A DNA stretch of 64,000 nucleotides from Flavobacterium hydrocarbonoxydans (GTDB taxonomy: Bacteria > Bacteroidota > Bacteroidia > Flavobacteriales > Flavobacteriaceae), in the NCBI RefSeq assembly GCF_009789235.1, contig NZ_WSTB01000007.1, forward strand, positions 124,001 to 188,000. Direction: 5' to 3'. Of the stretch, positions 7,341 through 15,701 are shown in pieces (the stretch's first letter is position 1; each line of letters begins with the position of its first letter). The translations under genes were made by a program, and so were the position numbers. The notes under the pieces were generated by a model. It made no database searches, was not told where the DNA came from, and was given only the letters and a program-made list of their open reading frames with translations.

Positions 7341-7440
7341 TTTGTCATTTCGAACGAGAAATCTCCGCAAGAAGCTCGACAAAGATTTTCTTATTGGAAC
7401 GGAGTTACTTGCGGAGATTTCTCCTTCGTCGAAATGACAC
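7341..7440. repeat. TTGTCATTTCGA inverted-repeat element
   Basis: Begins TTTGTCATTTCGA and ends TCGAAATGACA. Inside, AAATCTCCGCAAG and CTTGCGGAGATTT also pair, giving a long imperfect palindrome of about 100 bases. Related elements occur at 15573-15638, 53021-53146 and partly 53336-53371. It is MITE-like, and no coding potential is credible. Confidence 0.75.
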
Positions 7441-7452
7441 AAAATGCGATAA

Positions 7453-7491
7453 AAAAAGCCGTTCTGATATAATTTTTCAGAACGGCTTTTT
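7453..7491 (-). terminator. Terminator after the amino acid permease gene
   Basis: Arms AAAAAGCCGTTCTGA (7453-7467) and TCAGAACGGCTTTTT (7477-7491) pair perfectly; on the minus strand a T-run follows. It lies 30 bases after the permease stop. Confidence 0.85.
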
Positions 7492-7521
7492 ATGTAACAT
7501 TTCACAGCTTACATTTCACAT

Positions 7522-9456
7522 TTAACCTTCCACAACATCATTCAATTTACTATTCTTTCTGCTATAAGTGAAGTAAATAAACAATCCGATTAGTAACCAG
7601 ATAGTGAAGTAAATCCAGTTCCAAACGCTTAATTCGGCCATCATGTACAGGCAGCAAATAAGACCTAAAAGCGGAATTAAAGACAAGTTTTTTCTGAATG
7701 CCCAAACGGTTAATCCAACTAAAACGAAAAGGAAAATCCACATTGGGATTTTGTGTTTGAATAAACTGAAACCTGATTCGTATTTTAAGGAATCGTTGAT
7801 TGGCAAGCCTTTTACGACTTCGGCATATTTGGCTTCGTCATCTTGATATTGACTCAATAAATGCTCTAAATCTGATGTTTCGGCAGTTTTATTCTGAACA
7901 TCAATCGACTCTAAATATTTGAAAACTTTTTCAGAATCGCTTTTATCCAATGAAGTGATAATAGTCGTGGCATCATTGGTTTGTGCTTCGTTATTAATGA
8001 AAGCCATTGTTGCTTTATTATTGAAAGCAAAAGCATAATACAAACCTGCAATTATGGCTATGGGCAAAATAAATTTTGAATTGATATAAGGCGTTTTGAA
8101 TTTTCCTCTTGGAATATTTGGTTTATCCTGCAACACCAAAACTCCCGCACAAACTAAAACAAAGGCAAATAAAGTTCCGATACTACATAAATCGGTTACC
8201 ATGGTAAGATTTAAAAACAAAGCGGGAACGGCAACTACAAAACCTGTTACAATGGTTGCAAATGATGGCGTTTTGAATTTTGGATGAACTGTTGAGAATT
8301 TCTTTGGCAACAATCCGTCACGGCTCATACTCATCCAGATACGAGGCTGTCCCATCTGGAAAACCAATAAAACGCTCGCCATGGCAATTACAGCACTTAC
8401 GGCGATAATTCCTGACATCCATTTTAAATCTAATTTTTCGAAAACAAACGCTAATGGATCACCAACATTCAATTCGCTATAAGAAACCATTCCGGTTAAA
8501 ACCAAAGCAATGGCTATATATAAAAGTGTACAAATAATAATGGCCCACATCATTCCGCGTGGTAAATCACGTTGCGGATTTTTACATTCTTCGGCAGTTG
8601 TCGAGATGGCATCAAAACCAATATAAGCGAAGAAAACAGCTGAAACTCCTTTTAGTACGCCTCCTACTCCGTTTGGAGCAAACGGATCCCAATTGGCTGT
8701 ATCTACATAAAAAGCGCCCACCGCAATCACCAAAAGTACGATGCAAAGTTTTACCACTACCATTAAATTACTGGCGTTACGGGATTCTTTCATCCCTCTG
8801 TACACCAAAGCGGTAATCAAAACAATGATAAATAAGGCTGGAATATCAGCCACAAAATGAAAAGAACCTATAGTTGGTGCCGTTGTCCAGGCCGTATGAG
8901 CAGCTTGTAAAGAAGCACTTAAATTCTCGAAAGATTTTCCGCTTTGCATTAAGGCTGTTGCTTCGCTAAAACCGTTTGAAGCGGTTAAATAATCCATCTG
9001 AATCCATTGCGGGAGATGAATTCCGCCGCTCTGGAGCAGTCCTGTAAAATAATCACTCCAAGAAATGGCGACCGTTATATTTCCGACGGCATATTCCATG
9101 ATTAAGGCCCAACCAATTATCCAGGCAATTAATTCTCCAAAAGCAACATACGAATACGTGTAAGCACTTCCTGAAACAGGAACCATTGAAGCAAATTCGG
9201 CGTAAGCAAAAGCGGCAAAACTACAGGCTAATGCGGTAAATAAAAACAAGAAAATTACAGCTGGTCCACCATCTGCACTTGCTTTCCCGATCGTACTAAA
9301 AATTCCGGCCCCTACGATTGCGGCGATTCCGAAAGCAGTTAAATCTCTGGCTGTCAAATGCTTTCCTAGCGCATTATGACCATCAGCTTCGTTTTTTGCA
9401 ACTTGCTTTAGAATATCCTGTACCGTTTTTTTTCGAAATAAACTTGAAAATGCCAT
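7522..9456 (-). CDS. APC-superfamily amino acid permease (cationic amino acid transporter type)
   Basis: Inner-membrane protein of 644 residues. The first helix motif AFGIAAIVGAGIFSTIG is the APC substrate-binding signature, and FAYAEFASMVPVSGSAYTY and FFAYIGFDAISTTAEE (helix 6) are typical of CAT/YfnA-like permeases. At least twelve membrane segments precede a hydrophilic stretch of roughly 60 residues (about 490-560, TSLDKSDSEKVF), and further helices close the protein. That insert and the extra C-terminal helices make it longer than a 12-helix APC protein, as seen in Bacteroidota homologues. The substrate is probably a cationic or neutral amino acid, which cannot be specified here. Confidence 0.9.
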   Translation of the reverse strand: MAFSSLFRKKTVQDILKQVAKNEADGHNALGKHLTARDLTAFGIAAIVGAGIFSTIGKASADGGPAVIFLFLFTALACSFAAFAYAEFASMVPVSGSAYTYSYVAFGELIAWIIGWALIMEYAVGNITVAISWSDYFTGLLQSGGIHLPQWIQMDYLTASNGFSEATALMQSGKSFENLSASLQAAHTAWTTAPTIGSFHFVADIPALFIIVLITALVYRGMKESRNASNLMVVVKLCIVLLVIAVGAFYVDTANWDPFAPNGVGGVLKGVSAVFFAYIGFDAISTTAEECKNPQRDLPRGMMWAIIICTLLYIAIALVLTGMVSYSELNVGDPLAFVFEKLDLKWMSGIIAVSAVIAMASVLLVFQMGQPRIWMSMSRDGLLPKKFSTVHPKFKTPSFATIVTGFVVAVPALFLNLTMVTDLCSIGTLFAFVLVCAGVLVLQDKPNIPRGKFKTPYINSKFILPIAIIAGLYYAFAFNNKATMAFINNEAQTNDATTIITSLDKSDSEKVFKYLESIDVQNKTAETSDLEHLLSQYQDDEAKYAEVVKGLPINDSLKYESGFSLFKHKIPMWIFLFVLVGLTVWAFRKNLSLIPLLGLICCLYMMAELSVWNWIYFTIWLLIGLFIYFTYSRKNSKLNDVVEG

Positions 9457-9780
9457 AGGTGGTTTTGCGATTAAAAATTAATATACTTCGGACTTTGTGC
9501 TTTTATTTTGCAAATAATGCAAAAATTATCCTGATTTCAAATATATAAAACGATTTTGTTTTATTGCTGTTTTTTTTCGTCATCAATTCACGAATTAATT
9601 TTGCTCACAGATTGCACAGACAGAACAAATTTACGCCGTTTCTTTATTCATAGATAAGTTCTGATTTATTTTTTAAAAGCTTATTTTTACCTCTTAATCA
9701 GAAAATTACAAAAAAATAGGTGTAACATTTTTTCAAAATTGCTTACCTATAAAATAGCTTTTAACCAAAAAACAACCTTT
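9457..9780. other. Intergenic region between divergent permease and oxidoreductase genes
   Basis: AT-rich and without a credible gene. A degenerate half of the CACGAATTCACGAATTAATT palindrome remains near 9585-9602 (TCAATTCACGAATTAATT). I see no clear TAnnTTTG box for either flanking gene. Confidence 0.6.
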
Positions 9781-10938
9781 ATGAAAAAAATCACAAGACG
9801 CTCGTTTGTAAATAAATTTGGATTGGGCGTTGGTGCCTCTGTAGTGCTAACCACACTTCCTTCGTTTATAGCTGCGCCGGAAAATAATGAACCACAATAT
9901 ACCGGAAAAAAAATGAATGTAGCCCTTTGTGGTTTAGGAATTTACGCCAAACTTCTGGCCGAAGGCATCCGGGTTTCTGAGTATTGTCATCTTGCCGGAA
10001 TTGTAACCGGAACTCCTGCAAAAGCCGCAGAATGGAAAGCGAAATATAATATCCCGGAAAAGAATATCTATAATTACGAAAATTTTGATGAGATTATAAA
10101 TAACAAGGATATTGACTTAGTGTATGTGGTGCTGCCAAATGGTCTGCACAAAGAATTTGTTATACGTTCTGCAAAAGCCGGAAAACACGTCATTACCGAA
10201 AAACCTATGGCGAATACAGTAAAAGATTGTGAAGAAATGATAAAAGCCTGTGCTGATCATAAAGTCCAACTGGCCATTGGCTATCGCTTGCATTATGAGC
10301 CTACACATCTTGAAATAAAACGATTAGGACAGGAAAAAGTGTTTGGAAAAGTGAGATATATCGAATCATCGCTTGGTTATAAAACCTATGATACGCTAGA
10401 TACGACAACCATTGTCGATATAAACGACCGTAACGAATGGCGACTGAATAAAAAATTATCCGGTGGAGGGCCGTTAATGGATTTAGGGATTTATTGCATT
10501 CAGATAAGCCGTTATACATTAGGCGAAGAACCCATTGCGGTTACGGCACAATACGGAACTGTTAATAATAAAAACAGATTTTCGGAGACTGAGGAAAGTA
10601 TTTCCTGGCAAATGGAATTCCCGAGTGGCGCAACTGCGAATTGTAATACTTCCTGCGGTTATAATATTGATCGGTTTTATGCTACTGCAGATGAAGGTTT
10701 TTTTGAATTAAGTCCCGCATTGAGTTACGGCCCTTATGAAGGCAGAACATCCCAAAAACAATTGAAATTTCCGCCTATTCTACAACAGAAAACACAGATG
10801 GATGAAATTTGTAAACTTTTGTTAGAAAACAAAAAATTACCGAATCATATCGCTGGTGAAGAAGGTTTGAAAGACATGAAAGTTATTAATGCCATCTATA
10901 AGGCTGCAGATACCGGAAAGAAAATTTCGATAAGTTGA
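9781..10938 (+). CDS. Gfo/Idh/MocA-family oxidoreductase with Tat-like signal
   Basis: The ATG at 9781 starts a 385-residue protein beginning MKKITRRSFVNKFGLGVG, a twin-arginine-type signal; an in-frame ATG at 9739 would bury this signal behind 14 extra residues and is rejected. The Rossmann region NVALCGLGIYAKLLAEG and the catalytic EKPMANTVKDCEE motif place it in the Gfo/Idh/MocA family. The C-terminal half is the usual beta-sheet substrate domain. Exported members include glucose-fructose oxidoreductase-like enzymes that use tightly bound NAD(P). The likely role is oxidation or reduction of a sugar in the periplasm, substrate unknown. Confidence 0.85.
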   Translation: MKKITRRSFVNKFGLGVGASVVLTTLPSFIAAPENNEPQYTGKKMNVALCGLGIYAKLLAEGIRVSEYCHLAGIVTGTPAKAAEWKAKYNIPEKNIYNYENFDEIINNKDIDLVYVVLPNGLHKEFVIRSAKAGKHVITEKPMANTVKDCEEMIKACADHKVQLAIGYRLHYEPTHLEIKRLGQEKVFGKVRYIESSLGYKTYDTLDTTTIVDINDRNEWRLNKKLSGGGPLMDLGIYCIQISRYTLGEEPIAVTAQYGTVNNKNRFSETEESISWQMEFPSGATANCNTSCGYNIDRFYATADEGFFELSPALSYGPYEGRTSQKQLKFPPILQQKTQMDEICKLLLENKKLPNHIAGEEGLKDMKVINAIYKAADTGKKISIS

Positions 10939-10953
10939 TTTTATTGGATGTGA

Positions 10954-11045
10954 TTAATTTAACACATAGAAGCATAGGCTTTCCAGGCTTTAAAAAAGAC
11001 GTTTCACTTATTTTAAAGACACATAAGCCAATCTCTGGAATACAT
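10954..11045 (+). repeat. AACACATAGAA-family intergenic repeat, copy 1
   Basis: Blocks TTTAACACATAGAAGCATAG, AAAAAAGACGTTTCACTT and ACACATA recur in the same order at 27612-27765. It lies directly downstream of the oxidoreductase gene, with no coding frame. Confidence 0.6.
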
Positions 11046-11068
11046 ACACATCCACACCATTTTTTCTT

Positions 11069-11163
11069 ATGAAAACGGATGCCTAGCCCAGATAGCAGTG
11101 AAAATCCTTTTGTGGCGGGGTTCGCCACAAAAGATTGTAACGGATAGCTGGAAATTGCTCCTA
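11069..11163 (+). ncRNA. Structured intergenic element, copy B
   Basis: Same blocks as 5745-5845. The central hairpin arms are TTTTGTGGCG (11108-11117) and CGCCACAAAA (11123-11132) with loop GGGTT. Relative to copy A one T-A pair is replaced by C-G. It lies upstream of gnd but about 180 bases before its -7 box, so it is probably independent of gnd. Confidence 0.6.
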
Positions 11164-11340
11164 AAAAATAACATCATTAAACCTACATCGATTTCGAAAA
11201 TACAAGTCGACTAATCTTTATAACATTTTTATATTAATTTGAGTGAAAATCCAACAGTGACAGGCGTTTGTGAATTTTTAAAATTCGGATATTTTACTTG
11301 AAAATCGGTTTGAAATACTTAAAATATAAATTTTAAACCT

Positions 11341-11348
11341 TAAATTTG
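11341..11348 (+). promoter_or_regulatory. -7 promoter box for gnd
   Basis: TAAATTTG, 20 bases before the gnd ATG. No TTTG at the proper -33 distance was seen. Confidence 0.45.
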
Positions 11349-11368
11349 GGCTTTTAAAAATATACACA

Positions 11369-12775
11369 ATGGCAAATAGCGATTCTAAGAAATATAAATT
11401 AGGAATGATTGGGTTAGGAACAATGGGCCGAAACCTATTGTTGAACATGGCTGACAAAGGTTTTTCTGTAACAGGTTACGATAAAAACCAAACAATGATT
11501 GACAAACTGGAAGAAGATGGTAAAAATCATAATCTGGAAGGTTTTAGCGATATTGAAAAATTTATTGACAGTCTGGACACGCCGCGTACCTTAATTTTAT
11601 TAGTTCCGGCTGGGCCAATTGTAGATAGCGTAATTGCTGAATTGAAGCCACTTTTAAGCAAAGGCGACATTATTATTGATAGTGGAAATTCGCATTTTTC
11701 GGATACTAACCGTCGTGCTGCTGAATTGGAAAAAGAAGGTTTACATTTCTTTGGGATGGGAATTTCTGGTGGTGAAGAAGGCGCTCGTTTTGGTCCTAGT
11801 ATGATGCCTGGAGGTGACAAAAACGCTTATAATGTGATGAAGGATATTTTTGAAGCGATTGCTGCAAAAGTAAACGGCGATCCATGTGTTACGTATATTG
11901 GTCCTGGTGCTTCTGGACATTTTGTAAAAATGGTGCACAACGGAATTGAATATGCGATCATGCAATTGCTTGCAGAGTCTTACGGAATCATGAAAAATGG
12001 TTTAGGATATTCTAATGCAGAAATTCATACTGTTTTTAAGAAATGGAACGAAGGAAAACTTCAATCATTTTTATTGGAGATTACTACCGATATTTTCCCT
12101 GTGAAAGATACTGAAACTCCGAACGATCTTTTGGATATGATAAAAGATGAAGCGCGATCTAAAGGTACCGGAAAATGGACTTCGGAAGTTTCGATGGAAT
12201 TACAGCTTCCTGTTCCGACCATAAATGAAGCGGTTACCAATCGTGATTTATCAAAATACAAAGCGCTAAGAGTTTCTCTTGAAGAAGCTTTTGGTAAAAA
12301 AGATACTAAAATCGACATCTCTGTAGATGATTTAGAAGATGCTTTTTACTTTGCTATGATTTCGGCTTATGCGCAAGGTTTGCATTTATTGGTTCAGGCT
12401 TCTAAAGAATATGGCTACGAATTACAACTACACGAAATTGCTAAAATCTGGCGTGGTGGCTGCATTATTAGAGCTACTTTCTTAGCCGATATTTATCAGG
12501 CTTACAGCAACAATAATGCTTTAGAACATTTATTTGGCGATAGCAATATTCAACAAATTATAAAAGGTACTTTATCAGGAACCCGCAAAACAGTTGCCGC
12601 TTGTGTAGGTGCTGGTGTTGGAATTCCTGCTTTTGCTTCTACCCTAACGTATTTTGACAATATTACAAGTGCCAGAATGCCTTCGAACCTGATTCAGGCT
12701 CAGAGAGATTTCTTTGGAGCGCATACTTTTGAACGCATTGATAAAGAAGGTGTTTTTCATGCCGACTGGAATTAA
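11369..12775 (+). CDS. gnd: 6-phosphogluconate dehydrogenase, decarboxylating
   Basis: Protein of 468 residues, the normal length. The Rossmann motif GMIGLGTMGRNL is at the N-terminus. The substrate-binding and catalytic segment is GPGASGHFVKMVHNGIEYA, and the C-terminal helical domain includes IWRGGCIIRA. It converts 6-phosphogluconate to ribulose 5-phosphate, making NADPH. It is first in the cluster gnd, zwf, pgl, which together cover the oxidative pentose phosphate branch from glucose 6-phosphate; zwf follows after 38 bases, consistent with one transcript. Confidence 0.97.
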   Translation: MANSDSKKYKLGMIGLGTMGRNLLLNMADKGFSVTGYDKNQTMIDKLEEDGKNHNLEGFSDIEKFIDSLDTPRTLILLVPAGPIVDSVIAELKPLLSKGDIIIDSGNSHFSDTNRRAAELEKEGLHFFGMGISGGEEGARFGPSMMPGGDKNAYNVMKDIFEAIAAKVNGDPCVTYIGPGASGHFVKMVHNGIEYAIMQLLAESYGIMKNGLGYSNAEIHTVFKKWNEGKLQSFLLEITTDIFPVKDTETPNDLLDMIKDEARSKGTGKWTSEVSMELQLPVPTINEAVTNRDLSKYKALRVSLEEAFGKKDTKIDISVDDLEDAFYFAMISAYAQGLHLLVQASKEYGYELQLHEIAKIWRGGCIIRATFLADIYQAYSNNNALEHLFGDSNIQQIIKGTLSGTRKTVAACVGAGVGIPAFASTLTYFDNITSARMPSNLIQAQRDFFGAHTFERIDKEGVFHADWN

Positions 12776-12813
12776 TTAGCAAGCCATTTTAATACACGAA
12801 TCTCACAATAAAA

Positions 12814-14325
12814 ATGAAAACGAAAGCCAAGTTAAACCCCACTATTTTTGTAATATTTGGAGGAACAGGTGATTTAAATAAAAGAAAATTAGCGCCCGCT
12901 CTTTATAATCTATTTATCGAAGGTTATATGCCGGAGAAATTTGCTATTATTGGAACTGGACGAACAGAATATACGGACCAAGGTTATAAAGATGCGCTGG
13001 AAGATGCTGTTTGCTCTTTTTCGCGTACCGGTAAAGTAAAAGAAAAATGGGACCGTTTTGGGAATACGTTACATTATTGTGCAACTGATTTTGCACAACC
13101 ACAGACTTTCGAAAACTTAAAAGTTTGCATCGATAAATACCAGCAGGAATATGGTCCAGAAACGCAAGTGATTTTTTACTTAGCTGTGGCTCCAAGTTTT
13201 TTTCCAGTAATTGCTGAAAGCTTAAAGAAATACAAACTTACTGAAGATGAAGACAATAGTAGAATTGTAATCGAAAAACCTTTTGGTTACGATTTAGAAT
13301 CTGCGAAAGAACTGAATGCTTTGTTAAGTACGATTTTTACAGAAAAGCAAATCTACCGTATCGACCACTATTTAGGAAAAGAAGCGGTACAAAACATGAT
13401 GGCTTTCCGTTTTGCAAATGCTTTATTTGAGCCTTTGTGGAACAGACAATATATTGATCACGTTCAGATTTCGGTAACGGAACAATTGGGCGTACAAGAT
13501 CGTGGTGGTTACTATGAAGGTGCTGGTGCATTGCGAGATATGATTCAGAATCACCTTTTGCAATTGCTTTGTCTGGTAGGAATGGAAGCACCTATAAGCT
13601 TTGATGCCACCGAAATTAGAAACCGAAAAGTAGAAGTTTTAAAAGCCGTAAGACCATTTTCTAGTGAAGATATTCGTTTTAATACCGTTCGCGGACAATA
13701 CAGCAAAGGCTGGGTTGAAGGTAAAGAAGTAGCAGGATATCGTCAGGAAAAAAGTGTTGATCCAGAATCGAATACCGAAACTTTTGCTGCTGCCAAATTC
13801 TACATCGACAACTGGAGATGGCAAGGGGTTCCTTTTTATATGAGAACCGGAAAACGTATGAACCAGACTTCGTCTTTGATTACGATTCAGTTTAAAGATG
13901 TTCCGCATCAGATTTTTTCTGGAACGGCGACTGAAAACTGGCAACAAAACCGTTTGATTATCAGCATTCAACCCGAAATGAGTATTCGTATGCAGGTTCA
14001 GGCAAAACGTCCTGGTCTGAATATGGTTTTGAATCCTGTTGATATGATTTTTGACTATAACGGAACGTATAAAAATGATAGCCCGGAAGCTTATGAAACC
14101 TTACTTTTGGATGCCATAACCGGCGACCAGACTTTGTTTATGCGTGGCGATCAGGTTGAAGCTGCATGGGAATTGGTAATGCCAATTTTGAATTCCTGGG
14201 AAAACAAAAAATCAATAAGCTTTCCTAATTATCCAGCAGACAGTTGGGGACCTGAAAAAGCAGAAGCGCTGATTGCCAGAGATGGTTTTCATTGGTTTCA
14301 TTTGCCAATAAAAGATAAAGAGTAA
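12814..14325 (+). CDS. zwf: Glucose-6-phosphate 1-dehydrogenase
   Basis: Protein of 503 residues, typical of the family. The coenzyme-binding segment is FVIFGGTGDLNKRKLAPALY at the N-terminus. The active-site signature RIDHYLGKEAVQNM carries the catalytic His and the substrate Lys. EKPFGYD and the C-terminal beta-sheet domain are also present. It oxidises glucose 6-phosphate to 6-phosphoglucono-lactone with NAD(P). Located between gnd and pgl, it is almost certainly co-expressed with gnd. Confidence 0.97.
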   Translation: MKTKAKLNPTIFVIFGGTGDLNKRKLAPALYNLFIEGYMPEKFAIIGTGRTEYTDQGYKDALEDAVCSFSRTGKVKEKWDRFGNTLHYCATDFAQPQTFENLKVCIDKYQQEYGPETQVIFYLAVAPSFFPVIAESLKKYKLTEDEDNSRIVIEKPFGYDLESAKELNALLSTIFTEKQIYRIDHYLGKEAVQNMMAFRFANALFEPLWNRQYIDHVQISVTEQLGVQDRGGYYEGAGALRDMIQNHLLQLLCLVGMEAPISFDATEIRNRKVEVLKAVRPFSSEDIRFNTVRGQYSKGWVEGKEVAGYRQEKSVDPESNTETFAAAKFYIDNWRWQGVPFYMRTGKRMNQTSSLITIQFKDVPHQIFSGTATENWQQNRLIISIQPEMSIRMQVQAKRPGLNMVLNPVDMIFDYNGTYKNDSPEAYETLLLDAITGDQTLFMRGDQVEAAWELVMPILNSWENKKSISFPNYPADSWGPEKAEALIARDGFHWFHLPIKDKE

Positions 14326-14353
14326 GTTAGAAAAAGTTACTAAGGTTTTTTTG

Positions 14354-14388
14354 TTTGAAGTTTGAAGTTTGAAGTTTGAAGTTTGAAG
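14354..14388 (+). repeat. TTTGAAG heptanucleotide tandem repeat
   Basis: Five exact consecutive copies of TTTGAAG, just after zwf. Copy number could vary by slippage. Confidence 0.95.
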
Positions 14389-14417
14389 TTATATGCTTTA
14401 TGTCAAACTGGAATGAA

Positions 14418-14613
14418 TTAACCGCAACCCCGATAGCTATCGGGACGCAAGGTTTTTACGCAAAGCTCACTAAGTTTAAAAATCTTTTTAATCATAATAA
14501 TCTGTGGCTAAAAAATTAACCGCAATCCCGATAGCTATCGGGACGCAAGGTTTTTACGCAAAGCTCACTAAGTTTAAAAATCTTTTTAATCATGCTAATC
14601 TGTGGCTAAAAAA
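14418..14613 (+). repeat. Tandem duplication (98-base unit) of the CGCAAAG-family repeat
   Basis: Two adjacent copies with a 98-base period, differing at only a few positions (for example AACCCCGAT versus AATCCCGAT and CATAATAATC versus CATGCTAATC). Each contains the palindrome CCCGATAGCTATCGGG (14429-14444, 14527-14542) and ends with AATCTGTGGCTAAAAAA. An inverted relative without the palindrome lies at 18816-18904. The array separates zwf from pgl by 329 bases. Confidence 0.9.
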
Positions 14614-14654
14614 AGTTCACAGAAGCATTACGAAAAACAATTTAGAATAAAAAA

Positions 14655-15374
14655 ATGGAAATACTTGTTTATAATACAACCGAAGAATTAAATCACGATT
14701 TAGCTGATTACGTAATTGAAATTGCTAAAACGGCCATCGAAAAAAATAATCGCTTCAATTTTGTGCTTACTGGCGGAAATTCTCCTAAAGTATTGTACAC
14801 GCTTTTAGCGACTGAATACAAAGATAAAATCGACTGGAATAAAGTTTTTTTCTTTTTTGGTGATGAACGTAATGTTCCTGCTACCGATGACAACTACAAT
14901 GGATTAATGGCTAAAAAGTCATTTTTTGATATTTTACAAACGCCAGAAAATCAAATCTTTTATGTAAATACCGCTTTGACTCCGGAAGAAGCTGCAGTTG
15001 ATTATAAAACTAGGTTAGACAATCATTTTGACAAGAAAGAAATTGTTTTTGACTTGATTTTATTAGGCATGGGAGACGACGCGCACACAGCTTCTATTTT
15101 TCCAAACACAACTTTAGTGGGGAATACTGAAGCGACTGTTGCTGCTGTTTTTGTAGAAAAATTAAATACACACCGCATTAGCCTGACTGCTCCATTAATT
15201 AATAAAGCGGAGAATATTGCTTTCCTGGTTTTTGGTGACAATAAAGCAGAAGCTTTGCAACATGTACTTAGAGATGAGCAAAAGGATTTCAGCAACTACC
15301 CTTCTCAATTGATAAATCCTGTGAACGGAAAATTGACCTGGTTTACTGATGAAGCTGCTGCTCGATTGCTTTAG
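14655..15374 (+). CDS. pgl: 6-phosphogluconolactonase
   Basis: Protein of 239 residues of the NagB/Pgl fold. Motifs are FVLTGGNSPKVLY (phosphate binding), FFFGDERNVPATDDNYN, and LILLGMGDDAHTASIFP with the catalytic histidine. It hydrolyses 6-phosphoglucono-1,5-lactone between the Zwf and Gnd steps. The gene completes the cluster, but the repeat array in the gap from zwf may alter readthrough. It ends convergently with a large oxidoreductase gene across a palindromic terminator. Confidence 0.95.
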   Translation: MEILVYNTTEELNHDLADYVIEIAKTAIEKNNRFNFVLTGGNSPKVLYTLLATEYKDKIDWNKVFFFFGDERNVPATDDNYNGLMAKKSFFDILQTPENQIFYVNTALTPEEAAVDYKTRLDNHFDKKEIVFDLILLGMGDDAHTASIFPNTTLVGNTEATVAAVFVEKLNTHRISLTAPLINKAENIAFLVFGDNKAEALQHVLRDEQKDFSNYPSQLINPVNGKLTWFTDEAAARLL

Positions 15375-15480
15375 TTTTGTTTCACAGAGATTCGCTAAGA
15401 ATTTCCACAGAGCTGCACAGAGATTTTTTTAAAATAAATCAAAAGAGATTCACAAAGTTTAGAGTTACTTAAATAAAAAA

Positions 15481-15534
15481 AATAGCCACGAATTCACGAA
15501 TTATAATGTTTAAATTCGTGAATTCGTGGCTATT
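15481..15534. terminator. Bidirectional palindromic terminator between pgl and the FAD/Fe-S gene
   Basis: Perfect 22-base arms (15481-15502 and 15513-15534) of the AGCCACGAATTCACGAATT family, with A-run on the left and T-run on the right. It is the third full copy of the palindrome family in the window. Confidence 0.85.
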
Positions 15535-15572
15535 TTTTATTGATTCTAGTTAGCGTAAAGTAACCATAAAGT

Positions 15573-15638
15573 TTGTCATTCCGTAGGAATCTCTATGCGC
15601 AAAGATTTAGCACGTCTGAGATTCCTGCGGAATGACAA
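15573..15638. repeat. TTGTCATTCCG inverted-repeat element
   Basis: Starts TTGTCATTCCGTAGGAATCT and ends AGATTCCTGCGGAATGACAA, so the ends pair over about 19 positions. It is a shorter relative of 7341-7440. Confidence 0.75.
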
Positions 15639-15701
15639 GATTGTGTTTAAACTATTTTATTTGTGTAAATCCGTTTTACCTGCGTCATCCGTGGGCCATT
15701 T

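Noticed and set aside
7296..7505. Minus-strand open frame of 69 codons
   Set aside because: It is made of the CACGAATTC palindrome, the TTGTCATTTCGA element and a terminator hairpin.
9739..9780. Extended N-terminus of the Gfo/Idh/MocA protein
   Set aside because: It would place the twin-arginine signal internally, which would block its function.
14418..14613. Two-unit repeat considered as a CRISPR remnant
   Set aside because: The units are adjacent without unique spacers and no cas gene is nearby.
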